This document shows positions 15,171 through 22,695 of a stretch of 31,312 nt of DNA, one piece after another. Origin of the DNA: Chloroflexia bacterium (GTDB lineage Bacteria > Chloroflexota > Chloroflexia > Thermobaculales > Thermobaculaceae); contig JACDAU010000195.1 in the NCBI GenBank assembly GCA_013695265.1, forward strand, positions 1 to 31,312. Direction: 5' to 3'. How positions within the stretch are numbered: the stretch's first letter is position 1; the number at the start of each line of letters is the position of its first letter. The notes below the pieces were generated by a model that did no database searches, was not told where the DNA came from, and saw only the letters and a list, made by a program, of their open reading frames with translations. Position numbers and translations under genes: made by a program.

Positions 15171-15205
15171 AGTATACCGAACTGCTGGACCTTCATACCG
15201 AACTG
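15171..15205 (-). promoter_or_regulatory. moaA promoter with 11-bp direct repeat
   Basis: On the minus strand a -10 TATACT (15176-15171) lies nine bases before the ATG. The 11-bp sequence CAGTTCGGTAT occurs twice, at 15174-15184 and 15195-15205, with a 21-base period (two helical turns); the proximal copy overlaps the -10. No good -35 is found, so an activator or repressor binding the repeat is plausible. Confidence 0.5.
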
Positions 15206-15235
15206 TCCCGAGGCTCGCGCACCGCTTCCCCGTCG

Positions 15236-16036
15236 TTAACTGCCGGTGCTCTGGTAGTGATCCATACCGGTGCGCCAGATAAGGAGTGCCACGCCGAAAA
15301 AAAGTGGAGCAATCAGCGGACCGACAAACGGGAGCCAGCCGGGCATGCCGAGCGGGTCTGTCTTTTGCAGGATGTGCAGCACGGGGTAGTACGTGGTCAG
15401 TCCGAGCGGCACGACCCACAGGAACACGCTCCGCAACCATCGGTTGTAAATATGCATCGGGTAGCTCACGAGTTCGGTTCCACCGTAGGTGAAGACGTTC
15501 TGAACTTCCGTACGCTCCGTCGTCCAGAAGCAGATCGCCGCGCCGATCAGCACGATGGAGAAGAAGACAACCGCTGTGCCGGCGAGCGCTAGCAGAAACA
15601 GCAGCACATCCACCCATGACCAGGCCAGTCGCAGCCACCAATGTGAGAGCGTGAGCGCGACTACTCCATGCGCGATCCGCCCCAGCCGACGCAGGGCGAA
15701 CTGGGAGGACATAACCTGCACGAACGCGGGGATGGGTCGAGTGAGTATCCGATCGAAATCGCCCATCCTGATCAGGACCGACATGTCGTCGAAGCCCTCG
15801 CTGACAAGCTCGGAAAGTCCGAAACCAATGGCGACCAGGCTGTACAGAAGTGCGACCTCCCCGACGCGCCAGCCCGCCATCTCCCCGAAGGTGCGGAACA
15901 AGATCAATACCGCGAGAAGCTCGGCGAATACGGTCGAGAAGGAGCCAAGGAGTTGCAGCAGGAAGGATACCCGATACTGCATCTGCCCACGGATCTGGGC
16001 GCTTATGAGTCGCCAGTACACCGTGAGACTATCCAC
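15236..16036 (-). CDS. ABC-2 type transporter permease (DUF990-like), second of pair
   Basis: This 266-residue protein has six predicted membrane helices and belongs to the ABC-2 membrane 6 (DUF990) permease group. Family landmarks are the N-terminal YWRLISAQIRGQMQYR helix, GDFDRILTRP after helix 2 and YPMHIYNRWLRSVFLWVVPLG before the last helices. Such permeases work as a heterodimer with a cytoplasmic ATPase in efflux or in envelope-related export. The GTG at 16036 overlaps the end of the preceding permease gene by eight bases, so the two are translationally coupled. The substrate is unknown. No ATPase gene is adjacent. Confidence 0.82.
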   Translation of the reverse strand: MDSLTVYWRLISAQIRGQMQYRVSFLLQLLGSFSTVFAELLAVLILFRTFGEMAGWRVGEVALLYSLVAIGFGLSELVSEGFDDMSVLIRMGDFDRILTRPIPAFVQVMSSQFALRRLGRIAHGVVALTLSHWWLRLAWSWVDVLLFLLALAGTAVVFFSIVLIGAAICFWTTERTEVQNVFTYGGTELVSYPMHIYNRWLRSVFLWVVPLGLTTYYPVLHILQKTDPLGMPGWLPFVGPLIAPLFFGVALLIWRTGMDHYQSTGS

Positions 16037-16820
16037 CCTGCACCACCAGCCTTCGCGTCGCGGCCGCGAGCGTAACGTGACATGCCAGCACGAGCATACA
16101 AACCCACAGCGCCTGCCGTCCGAGCAACCCGAGCATAGCTAGCCCGGTTGCCCGCTCGAGGAAGATGTTAATGGGAATGGAGATCATCCCTGCGAATGGG
16201 AGAACCTCGGCAATGGCGCGCGCGGCGGGTGGAAAAAACTCGAGAGGGACGATGAAACCGGTGAGAAAGTTCACTGCGGTCAGCACGACGCTGTTGATGC
16301 CGCGCACATCCGTTGTCCAGAATCCTGTGATATTGATAAGGAACAGCACACAGAATCCGAGGACCGCTGCCATCAGGACACTCAGAGTAAAGTAAATCCA
16401 CGTGGTGAGGTGTTCTGGCAACCGCATGGGGAAAAGGATCAAGCCAATGCAAAGGGTCGGAACGAAGCGATATAACACGTAGTACCCGGAACGTCCCAAG
16501 TCGCGGCTCAACCAGTAGCCGAAGAAGCTGACTGGCTTGGACAGGTCAGAGATCACATCGCCGTCCCGGATCGTCTGAGCGATTTCGAGCCACCCCCAGT
16601 GCATGACGGGCATGATGAGCGCTTGTGTTACCCAGACATACGTCAGCGCGTCCAGCAGGACGTACCCTTCCGCCTCGGGCCGCGCGCGGTACAGCGCCAA
16701 GAAAACGAAGGAGCGAACCAAGCCGAAGAATCCGTTCGTTGCCAGGCCAGCTATGTTCGCGGCGCGGTAGGCCCGATGCCGCCTGTATGATACTCGCGCG
16801 ATCTCCACGTAGCGGTTCAC
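16029..16820 (-). CDS. ABC-2 type transporter permease, first of pair
   Basis: This 263-residue protein has six predicted membrane helices and is related to its downstream partner. It carries the matching DVISDLSKPVSFFGYW motif after helix 2 (compare FDRILTRP in the partner) and a FIVPLEFFPPAARAIAEVLPF segment before the last helix, typical of ABC-2 exporters. The GTG start at 16820 is not strongly supported by a ribosome binding site. An imperfect palindrome (16844-16868) lies just upstream and a TATACT -10 candidate at 16895-16900. Normally an ATPase gene precedes such a pair; here the upstream neighbour is a divergent unrelated gene. Confidence 0.8.
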   Translation of the reverse strand: MNRYVEIARVSYRRHRAYRAANIAGLATNGFFGLVRSFVFLALYRARPEAEGYVLLDALTYVWVTQALIMPVMHWGWLEIAQTIRDGDVISDLSKPVSFFGYWLSRDLGRSGYYVLYRFVPTLCIGLILFPMRLPEHLTTWIYFTLSVLMAAVLGFCVLFLINITGFWTTDVRGINSVVLTAVNFLTGFIVPLEFFPPAARAIAEVLPFAGMISIPINIFLERATGLAMLGLLGRQALWVCMLVLACHVTLAAATRRLVVQGG

Positions 16821-16843
16821 GAACGTGCGCCTCCGAGCGCCAA

Positions 16844-16868
16844 GGCTCCGCTCAGCGCTGAGCGAGCC
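16844..16868 (-). promoter_or_regulatory. Palindrome in the leader of the permease operon
   Basis: A perfect 14-bp palindrome GCTCAGCGCTGAGC (16850-16863) is extended by GGCTC/GAGCC with one unpaired base. It sits 24 bases before the permease start and about 26 bases downstream of a TATACT -10 candidate (16895-16900, minus strand). It could be an operator or a hairpin in the mRNA leader. Confidence 0.4.
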
Positions 16869-17103
16869 ACGTGATACGGTTCGATACGGCCATCAGTATA
16901 GATCATGAAAACGGCGCAGTGCATTAGCGCCGAGGGCGGCACGGAGTGGCAGGCGGCCGTACTGTGATTGGCGGCCCGCCCTTGTTAGGACCTGTACAAC
17001 GTTGCCCATGCCCACGCGATGGCGGTTGAAGCACCGACCGCAGTCCTGCCGTAGGGGTGATGTGTCATGCTTACCCCGTTGCTAGACCACGAGGGGGCGA
17101 TGA

Positions 17104-17547
17104 ATGCATATACAACGATCAGTTCTTGGTCTGCTCGGCGTTTCGATAGTACTCCTGCTCGCAGGGGTCGTTGTCGCGATCGCCGCCAGCCGGCAGCCCG
17201 AGAAAACCTACCCGCCAGGTACGCCGGAGGCTGTTGTCGCGGACTTCATACGACTGGTCGAGGCAGGGAAGCTCGACGAGGCATACGAACTGATGGCGAT
17301 ACCGGGATTGAGCAGGGAACGATTTGATGAACAAGTCGATCCAGCGTACCGGAATGAGAGTTCGCGCCGCGTCACCCTCATCGGATCGGACGTGAATGGC
17401 GACAACGCCACAGTCGATGTGGCCATCTCTACGCTCTCCTCTACGGACGCGCTTGACGTGAGTGAGTACACGAACAGGCAGACCTACCATCTCAGGCGCG
17501 AGAACGGCAGGTGGCTCATCACGGGTCCTAGGTACTTCGGACTATGA
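17104..17547 (+). CDS. Membrane-anchored NTF2-like (DUF4878-type) protein
   Basis: This 147-residue protein has an N-terminal membrane anchor (about 8-28) and an outside domain. The sequence TPEAVVADFIRLVEAGKLDEAYELM, a variable middle, and a final YHLRRENGRWLITGP are the ends of an NTF2-like fold of the DUF4878 kind. These small domains are common in surface lipoproteins of unknown function; this one has no lipobox Cys. The ATG at 17104 follows GAGGGGG with normal spacing. The next gene begins 12 bases after its stop, so the two form an operon. Confidence 0.7.
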   Translation: MHIQRSVLGLLGVSIVLLLAGVVVAIAASRQPEKTYPPGTPEAVVADFIRLVEAGKLDEAYELMAIPGLSRERFDEQVDPAYRNESSRRVTLIGSDVNGDNATVDVAISTLSSTDALDVSEYTNRQTYHLRRENGRWLITGPRYFGL

Positions 17548-17559
17548 CGGGGGGACAGG

Positions 17560-19323
17560 ATGAACGATCCACGTAGATCTTTCCGGTACATTTTGGCATT
17601 TGCTGGGCTGCTCACTGCGCTGTACGCCGTGACCGGCCTCCTCGGCCTTGCTATCTCGTTAACGGCATTGCGGGACAACGTGCTGTCCAGCACGGACGAC
17701 AACCGCGTCCGGGCCAGCCTGTACCTGGCGGAACTGATCGTGGGACTGCCCGTTTGGCTCGCGTTGTGGATAGCTTCTCAGCGCCGAGTCGAGTCCTCGG
17801 ACGAGGAGCGCGACTCGGCCGCGCGCCGCGTTTTTCTCGGCACCACCTTCGCGTTCACCTCCGTCGTGGCGCTCTTTGCCCTGCACTCGGTGCTGCGCTA
17901 CGTGTTCACCTTGCCGGGAACGAGCGATATCGATCCAACGGCGCAGAACGCCGTATTCTCCGTGGCCCGGCTGTTCGTCTTCGGCGCTGCCTGGCTCTAC
18001 CACGCCCGCATCGGTTGGACGGAGCGTGGGCCGCAGGAGGATGACGAAGCGCACGACGTCGCGGTTTCCGTGCTTGCGGGCTTCTCCCTGATGTTCCTGG
18101 CGATTGGTGCAGTCCAGGCACTCGGTGAATCCTTGGGCAACCTAATCAGCAGCGGCCAGCCCGTGTTCTCCGGGGTTCTGCCGCGTTCAATCTGGGACCG
18201 CTGGGGCGCGATCGCCGCGTGGATCCTCTCGGGTGGATTTGTTTGGGCCGCTATCTGGCAGTATGAGCTGAGCCGCGGTGGGGCGCGTCGCGTACGCGTA
18301 GCCTACCTCTGGATCGTCCTGCTGTTTGCTGCGCCGACGGCGCTCTGGAGCGCCGCAACGATGCTGTACGAACTGCTGCGTCGCGGACTCGGCTATGACC
18401 CCAGAGCGGAGAGCACATGGCAGTTTCTCGTAAGCGTCTTGCCCATTCTGCTCGTGTCCGGGGTGGTGTGGGCGCATCACTGGGCCGTTGTGCGTGACCA
18501 GCCGTCTCCCCGAAGCGAAGGCGAACGGCACATGCCAGGCGCGATCTTGTGGCCTCGGCGGCTCCCTGTTGCCGTATTGGTCGCCTTCGGACTATCGATG
18601 GTGACCGTGGCGATCGTAGCCGTGCTTTGGCTATCACTTGACTTCGTACTCAACACCGGCAACTCCCTTTCTGGCGGAGCCTGGTGGCGCGACCGCCTGA
18701 GCGGGAGCATAGGTGCAGGACTGGTGGGACTACCTGCGTGGCTGGGTGGCTGGAACTTGTTGCAGCGCGCAGCCGCATCTGCGCCTCAGCGGGAGCGGGG
18801 AGCGTCCGAACGACGACGCCTGCTTGGTTTCATCGTGCTATCGGGCTTACTTGCCGCGATCGGCTTTGGAATATCGCTGCTTTGGCTGGTTCTGCAGGCG
18901 TTGTTGGGCGCGGGGCTGGACGGCAGCGAGGTGAGCCGGATGCTCAAGAGCCTGAGCGCGATACTTGTTGCACTGAGTATGGTGGCGTACCACGGCCAGA
19001 CCCTGCGCCGCGATCTCGCGTTCGGCCCCGCACTTGGCACAAGCGTGAAGATCTCGGCATTTGTTGCTCCAGGATCGGAGGTGCTGTTGGCGCAACTTCG
19101 CGAGTCGACCGGACATCGCATCAAAGTCGTGGGCTTTCTGTCTGATGTTCCCAGGGATGCGAGGCACGACCGGACGGAGCTGGAAAAGCAGCTTGCGAGC
19201 CTGAGCGCACCGGGCAGTTTCCGGGCAGAGAGAGCGCTCATCCTGCTCGGCCCAAACGGCGGCAGTATCCACGCGTACTCGCACCAGAGGCCGGTACAGG
19301 CAACTGATATGGGGGCTGATTGA
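17560..19323 (+). CDS. Multi-span membrane protein with repeated four-helix units (DUF5671-like)
   Basis: This 587-residue protein has roughly 12 membrane helices and a C-terminal soluble part of about 100 residues. Three regions share a pattern: four helices with a charged loop after a helix ending in Gly/Pro-Trp motifs. Compare GLPVWLALWIASQRR (near residue 67), WILSGGFVWAAIWQYELSR (near 220) and VGLPAWLGGWNLLQRAA (near 390). This suggests an internal triplication. The pattern matches DUF5671 membrane proteins, which lack a known role. The C-terminal part (from about LAFGPALGTSVKISAFVAPG) has no recognised motif. ATG at 17560 has a purine-rich GGGGGGACAGG upstream. It is co-transcribed with the NTF2-like gene. 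Confidence 0.7.
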   Translation: MNDPRRSFRYILAFAGLLTALYAVTGLLGLAISLTALRDNVLSSTDDNRVRASLYLAELIVGLPVWLALWIASQRRVESSDEERDSAARRVFLGTTFAFTSVVALFALHSVLRYVFTLPGTSDIDPTAQNAVFSVARLFVFGAAWLYHARIGWTERGPQEDDEAHDVAVSVLAGFSLMFLAIGAVQALGESLGNLISSGQPVFSGVLPRSIWDRWGAIAAWILSGGFVWAAIWQYELSRGGARRVRVAYLWIVLLFAAPTALWSAATMLYELLRRGLGYDPRAESTWQFLVSVLPILLVSGVVWAHHWAVVRDQPSPRSEGERHMPGAILWPRRLPVAVLVAFGLSMVTVAIVAVLWLSLDFVLNTGNSLSGGAWWRDRLSGSIGAGLVGLPAWLGGWNLLQRAAASAPQRERGASERRRLLGFIVLSGLLAAIGFGISLLWLVLQALLGAGLDGSEVSRMLKSLSAILVALSMVAYHGQTLRRDLAFGPALGTSVKISAFVAPGSEVLLAQLRESTGHRIKVVGFLSDVPRDARHDRTELEKQLASLSAPGSFRAERALILLGPNGGSIHAYSHQRPVQATDMGAD

Positions 19324-19335
19324 ATGGTCACGCAG

Positions 19336-19400
19336 GTCATCCCGAAACGCGTGAGAGATCAGTATCCCCAACCATTGATCGCTCGCAGGCTCGGAATGAC
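19336..19400. repeat. REP-like degenerate palindromic element
   Basis: GTCATCCCGA at the left end and TCGGAATGAC at the right end form inverted arms with one G-T mismatch, with AGATC/GATC inside. Palindromes with GTCATTCCGAG ends are a common dispersed intergenic repeat type in many bacteria. Only one copy is in this window. Confidence 0.45.
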
Positions 19401-19453
19401 TGATGTGCTACCTTGCCGCGAGACGTCGTAGGAGAAGGATAAGGCTGAGGTAG

Positions 19454-20218
19454 CTACTGGGCCGCAGCGCTCAGAACCTCACTCATGCCAGCCAACTCGA
19501 GCCAGATATCGGTCATGCATTCCCAATGAACCTGCTCGTGGTCGACATGGTGGAGGCGGAAGAAGATCGCGTATCGGATATCTGCAGATCCGTTGCCAGC
19601 TATGCCGTGCGCAAGTTGATAGTGCACCAGAAACGCGTCGCCAGCCTTGCCGGTCACTTGGACCGGCTCGGGCAGCTCAACCTTTGGCATACCTTCTAGC
19701 AGGGCATGCGCGCCGTGGCTCCGAAAGTACTCCTCGAACAAGCGATGGCTGCCAGGCCACACGGTGAAGTTCCCACGATCTGGTCCGGGCAGGTCGCTCA
19801 ACAGCACACCCACCAAGGCGGTAAAGTTGGAGATCGTTCCCTCTTTTACACCGTTGGTCGGCGAGTACATTCCGTCGATATGCGGCCGCGGCTTCGTTGG
19901 CTCCTCAGGCACAGGAAAGCGTAACGCGATCTGCCCGCCCTTAACCGGCTTGATCTGGCCTGACCCGATAGCGGACTCCGCGACCGCCCAGAGAGGCGTG
20001 TTGTTGAGCAGTTCCGTGATCGCTGGCGTGTCGCGAAGTTCCGGCGTGTACGTCTGAGCGCGGAACGTCGTGAGCTTCGCAGGGTCAATGCCGTTCGCGC
20101 CGAGCGAGGCGTTGATAGCCCGCAGCGCGGCGTCCACGCGGTCTCGTGGGACGATGCTGGGCAGCTTTACGTAGCCATGCTCAAACATTTGTTGCTTCTG
20201 CTCGAGTGATAAGTGCAT
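19454..20218 (-). CDS. PhyH-family Fe(II)/2-oxoglutarate-dependent dioxygenase
   Basis: This 254-residue protein is of the phytanoyl-CoA dioxygenase (PhyH) family. The iron ligands are His113 and Asp115 (RPHIDGMY) and the distal His204 (YQLAHGIAGN). Arg215 (ADIRYAIFFR) would hold 2-oxoglutarate. Such enzymes hydroxylate small molecules, often secondary metabolites or lipids; the substrate cannot be told. The ATG at 20218 has a near-ideal AGGAGGT five bases upstream; the frame extends to 20314 without support. The gene is divergent from an MFS transporter, which may handle the same or a related compound. Confidence 0.85.
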   Translation of the reverse strand: MHLSLEQKQQMFEHGYVKLPSIVPRDRVDAALRAINASLGANGIDPAKLTTFRAQTYTPELRDTPAITELLNNTPLWAVAESAIGSGQIKPVKGGQIALRFPVPEEPTKPRPHIDGMYSPTNGVKEGTISNFTALVGVLLSDLPGPDRGNFTVWPGSHRLFEEYFRSHGAHALLEGMPKVELPEPVQVTGKAGDAFLVHYQLAHGIAGNGSADIRYAIFFRLHHVDHEQVHWECMTDIWLELAGMSEVLSAAAQ

Positions 20219-20243
20219 CGGGCACCTCCTGGTATCCTTGGTG

Positions 20244-20271
20244 GCTATACTGACCTTTGTCGCCGCTGCAA
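20244..20271 (-). promoter_or_regulatory. Promoter candidate for the PhyH dioxygenase gene
   Basis: On the minus strand TTGCAG (20271-20266) and TATAGC (20249-20244) are spaced by 16 bases, ending about 25 bases before the start codon. Confidence 0.45.
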
Positions 20272-20363
20272 GACATGCGCCGCGAAGGAACGCTATGCAG
20301 CCGATTGCGTCCATGAAAAAGCGTACTGGCGAGGTGAATCCTTTTGCCGGAAGGCGGGACCGG

Positions 20364-20369
20364 TATAAT
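20364..20369 (+). promoter_or_regulatory. -10 box of the MFS transporter gene
   Basis: A perfect TATAAT stands 50 bases before the TTG start. The -35 region (TTTTGC) is weak, so expression may need an activator. Confidence 0.45.
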
Positions 20370-20419
20370 CGACAGCATCAACGCGTTCACTGCATTACCG
20401 AGCCGAAAGGGTAATACGA

Positions 20420-21619
20420 TTGACCACAATTGCCACCAGCGGCACCACGCCTGAGGTGATGCAGCGACGCCGTCCCGTAGCGGCTCGCGTCGCGGTCCTC
20501 CTTATTTTCGCTGTGTGTGGCATCGGGGTAAGCAACTGGGTGCCTCGCATCCCGGAGGTGCGCCGCGCCCTGGAACTCAGCGAGGGACTGCTCGGTTTCG
20601 CACTGCTCTTCCCTGCGCCCGGCGCACTCGTGTCCATGCCGTTCGCTGGTTGGCTCGTCGCGCGATGGGGGAGCAGACCGGCGACGCGGCTACTGTCGCT
20701 CTGCTTCTGCGCGGTGCTTCCGCTGCCCGTCCTCGCCTGGAACCTGCCCTCCCTCGCGTTCGCGCTGCTGCTCTTCGGCGCCGGCATCGGCTCGCTCGAT
20801 GTCGCGATGAACTCCCAGGCGGTGGCGGTCGAGACGCAGTACCGGCGGCCGATCCTCTCGACCTTTCACGCCGCCTTCAGCTTCGGGGCGCTCGGCGGCG
20901 CCGTGATTGGCGGCTGGGCCGCGGAACTAGGCATCGATCTGGTGCCACACATGGTTGCCGTCGGTGCCATACTCCTGGTGGTCTCGGCGGTCGGCTCCCG
21001 CTGGCTCCTGCCGGCGCACACGGACGCTGGGGATCACGGCCCCGCCTTTGCGGTCCCGTCCAGACCGCTGATGCTGCTCGGCGTCATCGCGTTTTGCGCG
21101 CTGGTCGCAGAGGGCGCGGCGGCGGACTGGAGCGCCGTGTATCTCCAGGATTACCTGCACACCAGCAAGGGGCTCGCCGCTGCCGGCTTCGCCGCGTTCT
21201 CGCTGACGATGGCGGTGATGCGACTCGGTGGCGACCGGATCGCCGCAAGGTGGGGGGCGGTGACGACAGTGCGACTGGGCGGGGTGATCGCGGCGCTCGG
21301 GCTCGGGCTCGGGCTGTTCGCGGCGCATCCAGTGGCGGCGATGCTGGGCTTCGGCGCGCTCGGCGTCGGGATCGCAAACATCTTCCCGATCGTGCTCAGT
21401 GCGGCCGGGCGCATGCCCGGCCTGGGCACCGCTCCCGCGATCGCGGCGATGACCACGATGGGGTATAGCGGCTTTCTTGTTGGACCCCCGCTTATCGGTT
21501 TTCTGGCGGAACTTGTGACCCTGCCGGTGGCGCTTGCGGTCGTCGTTCTGTTGTGCGCGCTCATCGCGCTACTCGCCGGGACCATCGTACCGGCCGCGTC
21601 TCCCGAGTCGTACCCGTGA
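20420..21619 (+). CDS. MFS transporter (YbjJ-like)
   Basis: This 399-residue protein has 12 predicted membrane helices. The N-terminus (FAVCGIGVSNWVPRIPEVRRAL) and GSLDVAMNSQAV in helix 4 are typical of the YbjJ-like MFS branch, an uncharacterised group that includes sugar- and drug-transporter-like members. The loop 2-3 motif is GWLVARWGSRPATR. The TTG at 20420 follows AAAGGG nine bases upstream. An in-frame ATG at 20459 would remove 13 residues but has poor spacing. The substrate is unknown. It is divergent from the dioxygenase gene. Its G+C content appears higher than that of its neighbours, seen in long antisense open frames; this is an impression, not a measurement. Confidence 0.82.
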   Translation: MTTIATSGTTPEVMQRRRPVAARVAVLLIFAVCGIGVSNWVPRIPEVRRALELSEGLLGFALLFPAPGALVSMPFAGWLVARWGSRPATRLLSLCFCAVLPLPVLAWNLPSLAFALLLFGAGIGSLDVAMNSQAVAVETQYRRPILSTFHAAFSFGALGGAVIGGWAAELGIDLVPHMVAVGAILLVVSAVGSRWLLPAHTDAGDHGPAFAVPSRPLMLLGVIAFCALVAEGAAADWSAVYLQDYLHTSKGLAAAGFAAFSLTMAVMRLGGDRIAARWGAVTTVRLGGVIAALGLGLGLFAAHPVAAMLGFGALGVGIANIFPIVLSAAGRMPGLGTAPAIAAMTTMGYSGFLVGPPLIGFLAELVTLPVALAVVVLLCALIALLAGTIVPAASPESYP

Positions 21620-21885
21620 CGCTTTCGGATCAAGAACTTATGACGCTTCTGTGTAGTAGAGGCGGCTCTCCGAGGCCAAACTGTGGTGGGGAAGGCGTGT
21701 GGGCAGGCACGGAGACCCGCACCCTACGGGATGTGGGTTAACTCACCGCCGCATCGGTCTGATGAGCTTCTTCGTGACAACCGCCATGGTTGCTTGCGGC
21801 GACCCCGAAACGAAGCGTCTGTTGCCAATCCGACGTGAAGGACGGAACAACCGCGGCTAGAGCAGACCGCGACGGGAGGTTTCAG

Positions 21886-22296
21886 GTGCCGGTAACCTTG
21901 ACGCGCAACACGACCATTTCGAGCGACGCCCTCAACACCCTCAGGATGGAGTCGTGGGCAGACATGGGTCCGTCGGACTGGGACCCGGTCTTCGCCCGCA
22001 GCATGGGGTGGGTCTGCGCCCACAAAGGCGAGCGTCTCGTTGGTTTCGTCAACGTCGCCTGGGACGGAGGCGCGCACGCCTTCCTCCTCGACACCACCGT
22101 CCACCGAGACTTCAAGCGGCGCGGCATTGGGACGGAGCTCGTCCGAGAGGCCACCGCTCTCGCCCGCGAAGGAGGCGCCGAGTGGCTACACGTGGACTAC
22201 GACGAGACAGACGAGGCGCTGGAGCCGTTCTACCGCGGCTGCGGCTTCGTCTCCACGCCCGCAGGAGTGATCCACCTTGAGCCGTACGTCGAGTGA
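21886..22296 (+). CDS. GNAT family N-acetyltransferase
   Basis: This 136-residue protein is a single GNAT domain. The acetyl-CoA pyrophosphate loop is in HRDFKRRGIGTELVREA (R/Q-x-x-G-x-G/A motif), preceded by a strand reading AFLLDTTV and followed by WLHVDYDETDEALEPFYRGCGF, the usual end of the fold. The acceptor is unknown. The GTG at 21886 has GGAGGT five bases upstream. The frame is open to 21790, but the extra residues are not part of the fold. It stands alone, 266 bases after the MFS gene; that gap contains only short inverted repeats and no gene I can support. Confidence 0.85.
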   Translation: MPVTLTRNTTISSDALNTLRMESWADMGPSDWDPVFARSMGWVCAHKGERLVGFVNVAWDGGAHAFLLDTTVHRDFKRRGIGTELVREATALAREGGAEWLHVDYDETDEALEPFYRGCGFVSTPAGVIHLEPYVE

Positions 22297-22342
22297 CCGG
22301 AGCGCGGCGACCCTTCTTGCCCCCGTGCTTACACACCGGCAC

Positions 22343-22371
22343 TTGAAGGCAGAGACCATTTGCAGTATAGT
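22343..22371 (+). promoter_or_regulatory. Promoter of the RIO kinase - ABC exporter region
   Basis: TTGAAG (22343-22348) and TATAGT (22366-22371) are spaced by exactly 17 bases. The predicted start near 22378 gives a leader of about 320 bases before the kinase gene. Confidence 0.5.
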
Positions 22372-22435
22372 AACGCAAGCAGCGCCGGACGGCGATCCGC
22401 ACACGGTGCCGCGCTGAATGAAAGGGGGTGTGACG

Positions 22436-22501
22436 ATGGGCTTTATGCGTACTGCGAGTACCCGGCCTAGCCACGTCCCCGAAGGCGCACGGTCCACCTG
22501 A
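22436..22501 (+). CDS. Possible 21-residue leader peptide
   Basis: An ATG with a good AAGGGGG site seven bases upstream opens a 21-codon frame (starting MGFMRTASTRP) that ends at TGA 22499-22501, 30 bases before a strong hairpin. It lies fully in the long leader of the kinase gene. There is no run of one amino acid codon, so a classical amino-acid attenuator is not evident. It may be translated as a regulatory upstream frame. Evidence is limited to the ribosome binding site and position. Confidence 0.35.
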   Translation: MGFMRTASTRPSHVPEGARST

Positions 22502-22531
22502 CTCGGCTCTAGCTGCTAGACCCGACCTCAC

Positions 22532-22558
22532 GAGGCCGTCCCATCCAGGGGCGGCCTC
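22532..22558 (+). terminator. Strong hairpin in the kinase leader (attenuator candidate)
   Basis: GAGGCCGTCCC and GGGGCGGCCTC pair over 11 positions (one G-U) around a 5-base loop, followed by only TT. A second hairpin GGCGTC-ATCG-GACGCC is at 22574-22589. CGGCCT inside the short upstream frame (about 22474) could pair with AGGCCG of the first arm, an alternative fold. The structures resemble an attenuator, though the T-run is lacking. Confidence 0.45.
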
Positions 22559-22695
22559 TTCGCATCGGTAGGAGGCGTCATCGGACGCCCAGGTACGCTG
22601 CCCATGCAACACCATACGAAAGGAGGACCGGCTATGAGAACGACTTGCTCACCGACACCACACAAACTCGACGAGCCAAGTAACAGGAGAATCGA

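Noticed and set aside
15162..15641. Extension of moaA upstream to 15641
   Set aside because: It runs antiparallel-free but out of frame through the permease gene on the same strand and lacks MoaA similarity; the family start is at 15161.
20515..21468. 317-codon plus-strand frame within the MFS gene
   Set aside because: Arg- and Ala-rich shadow of the MFS transporter in another frame; no domain, typical of high G+C coding sequence.
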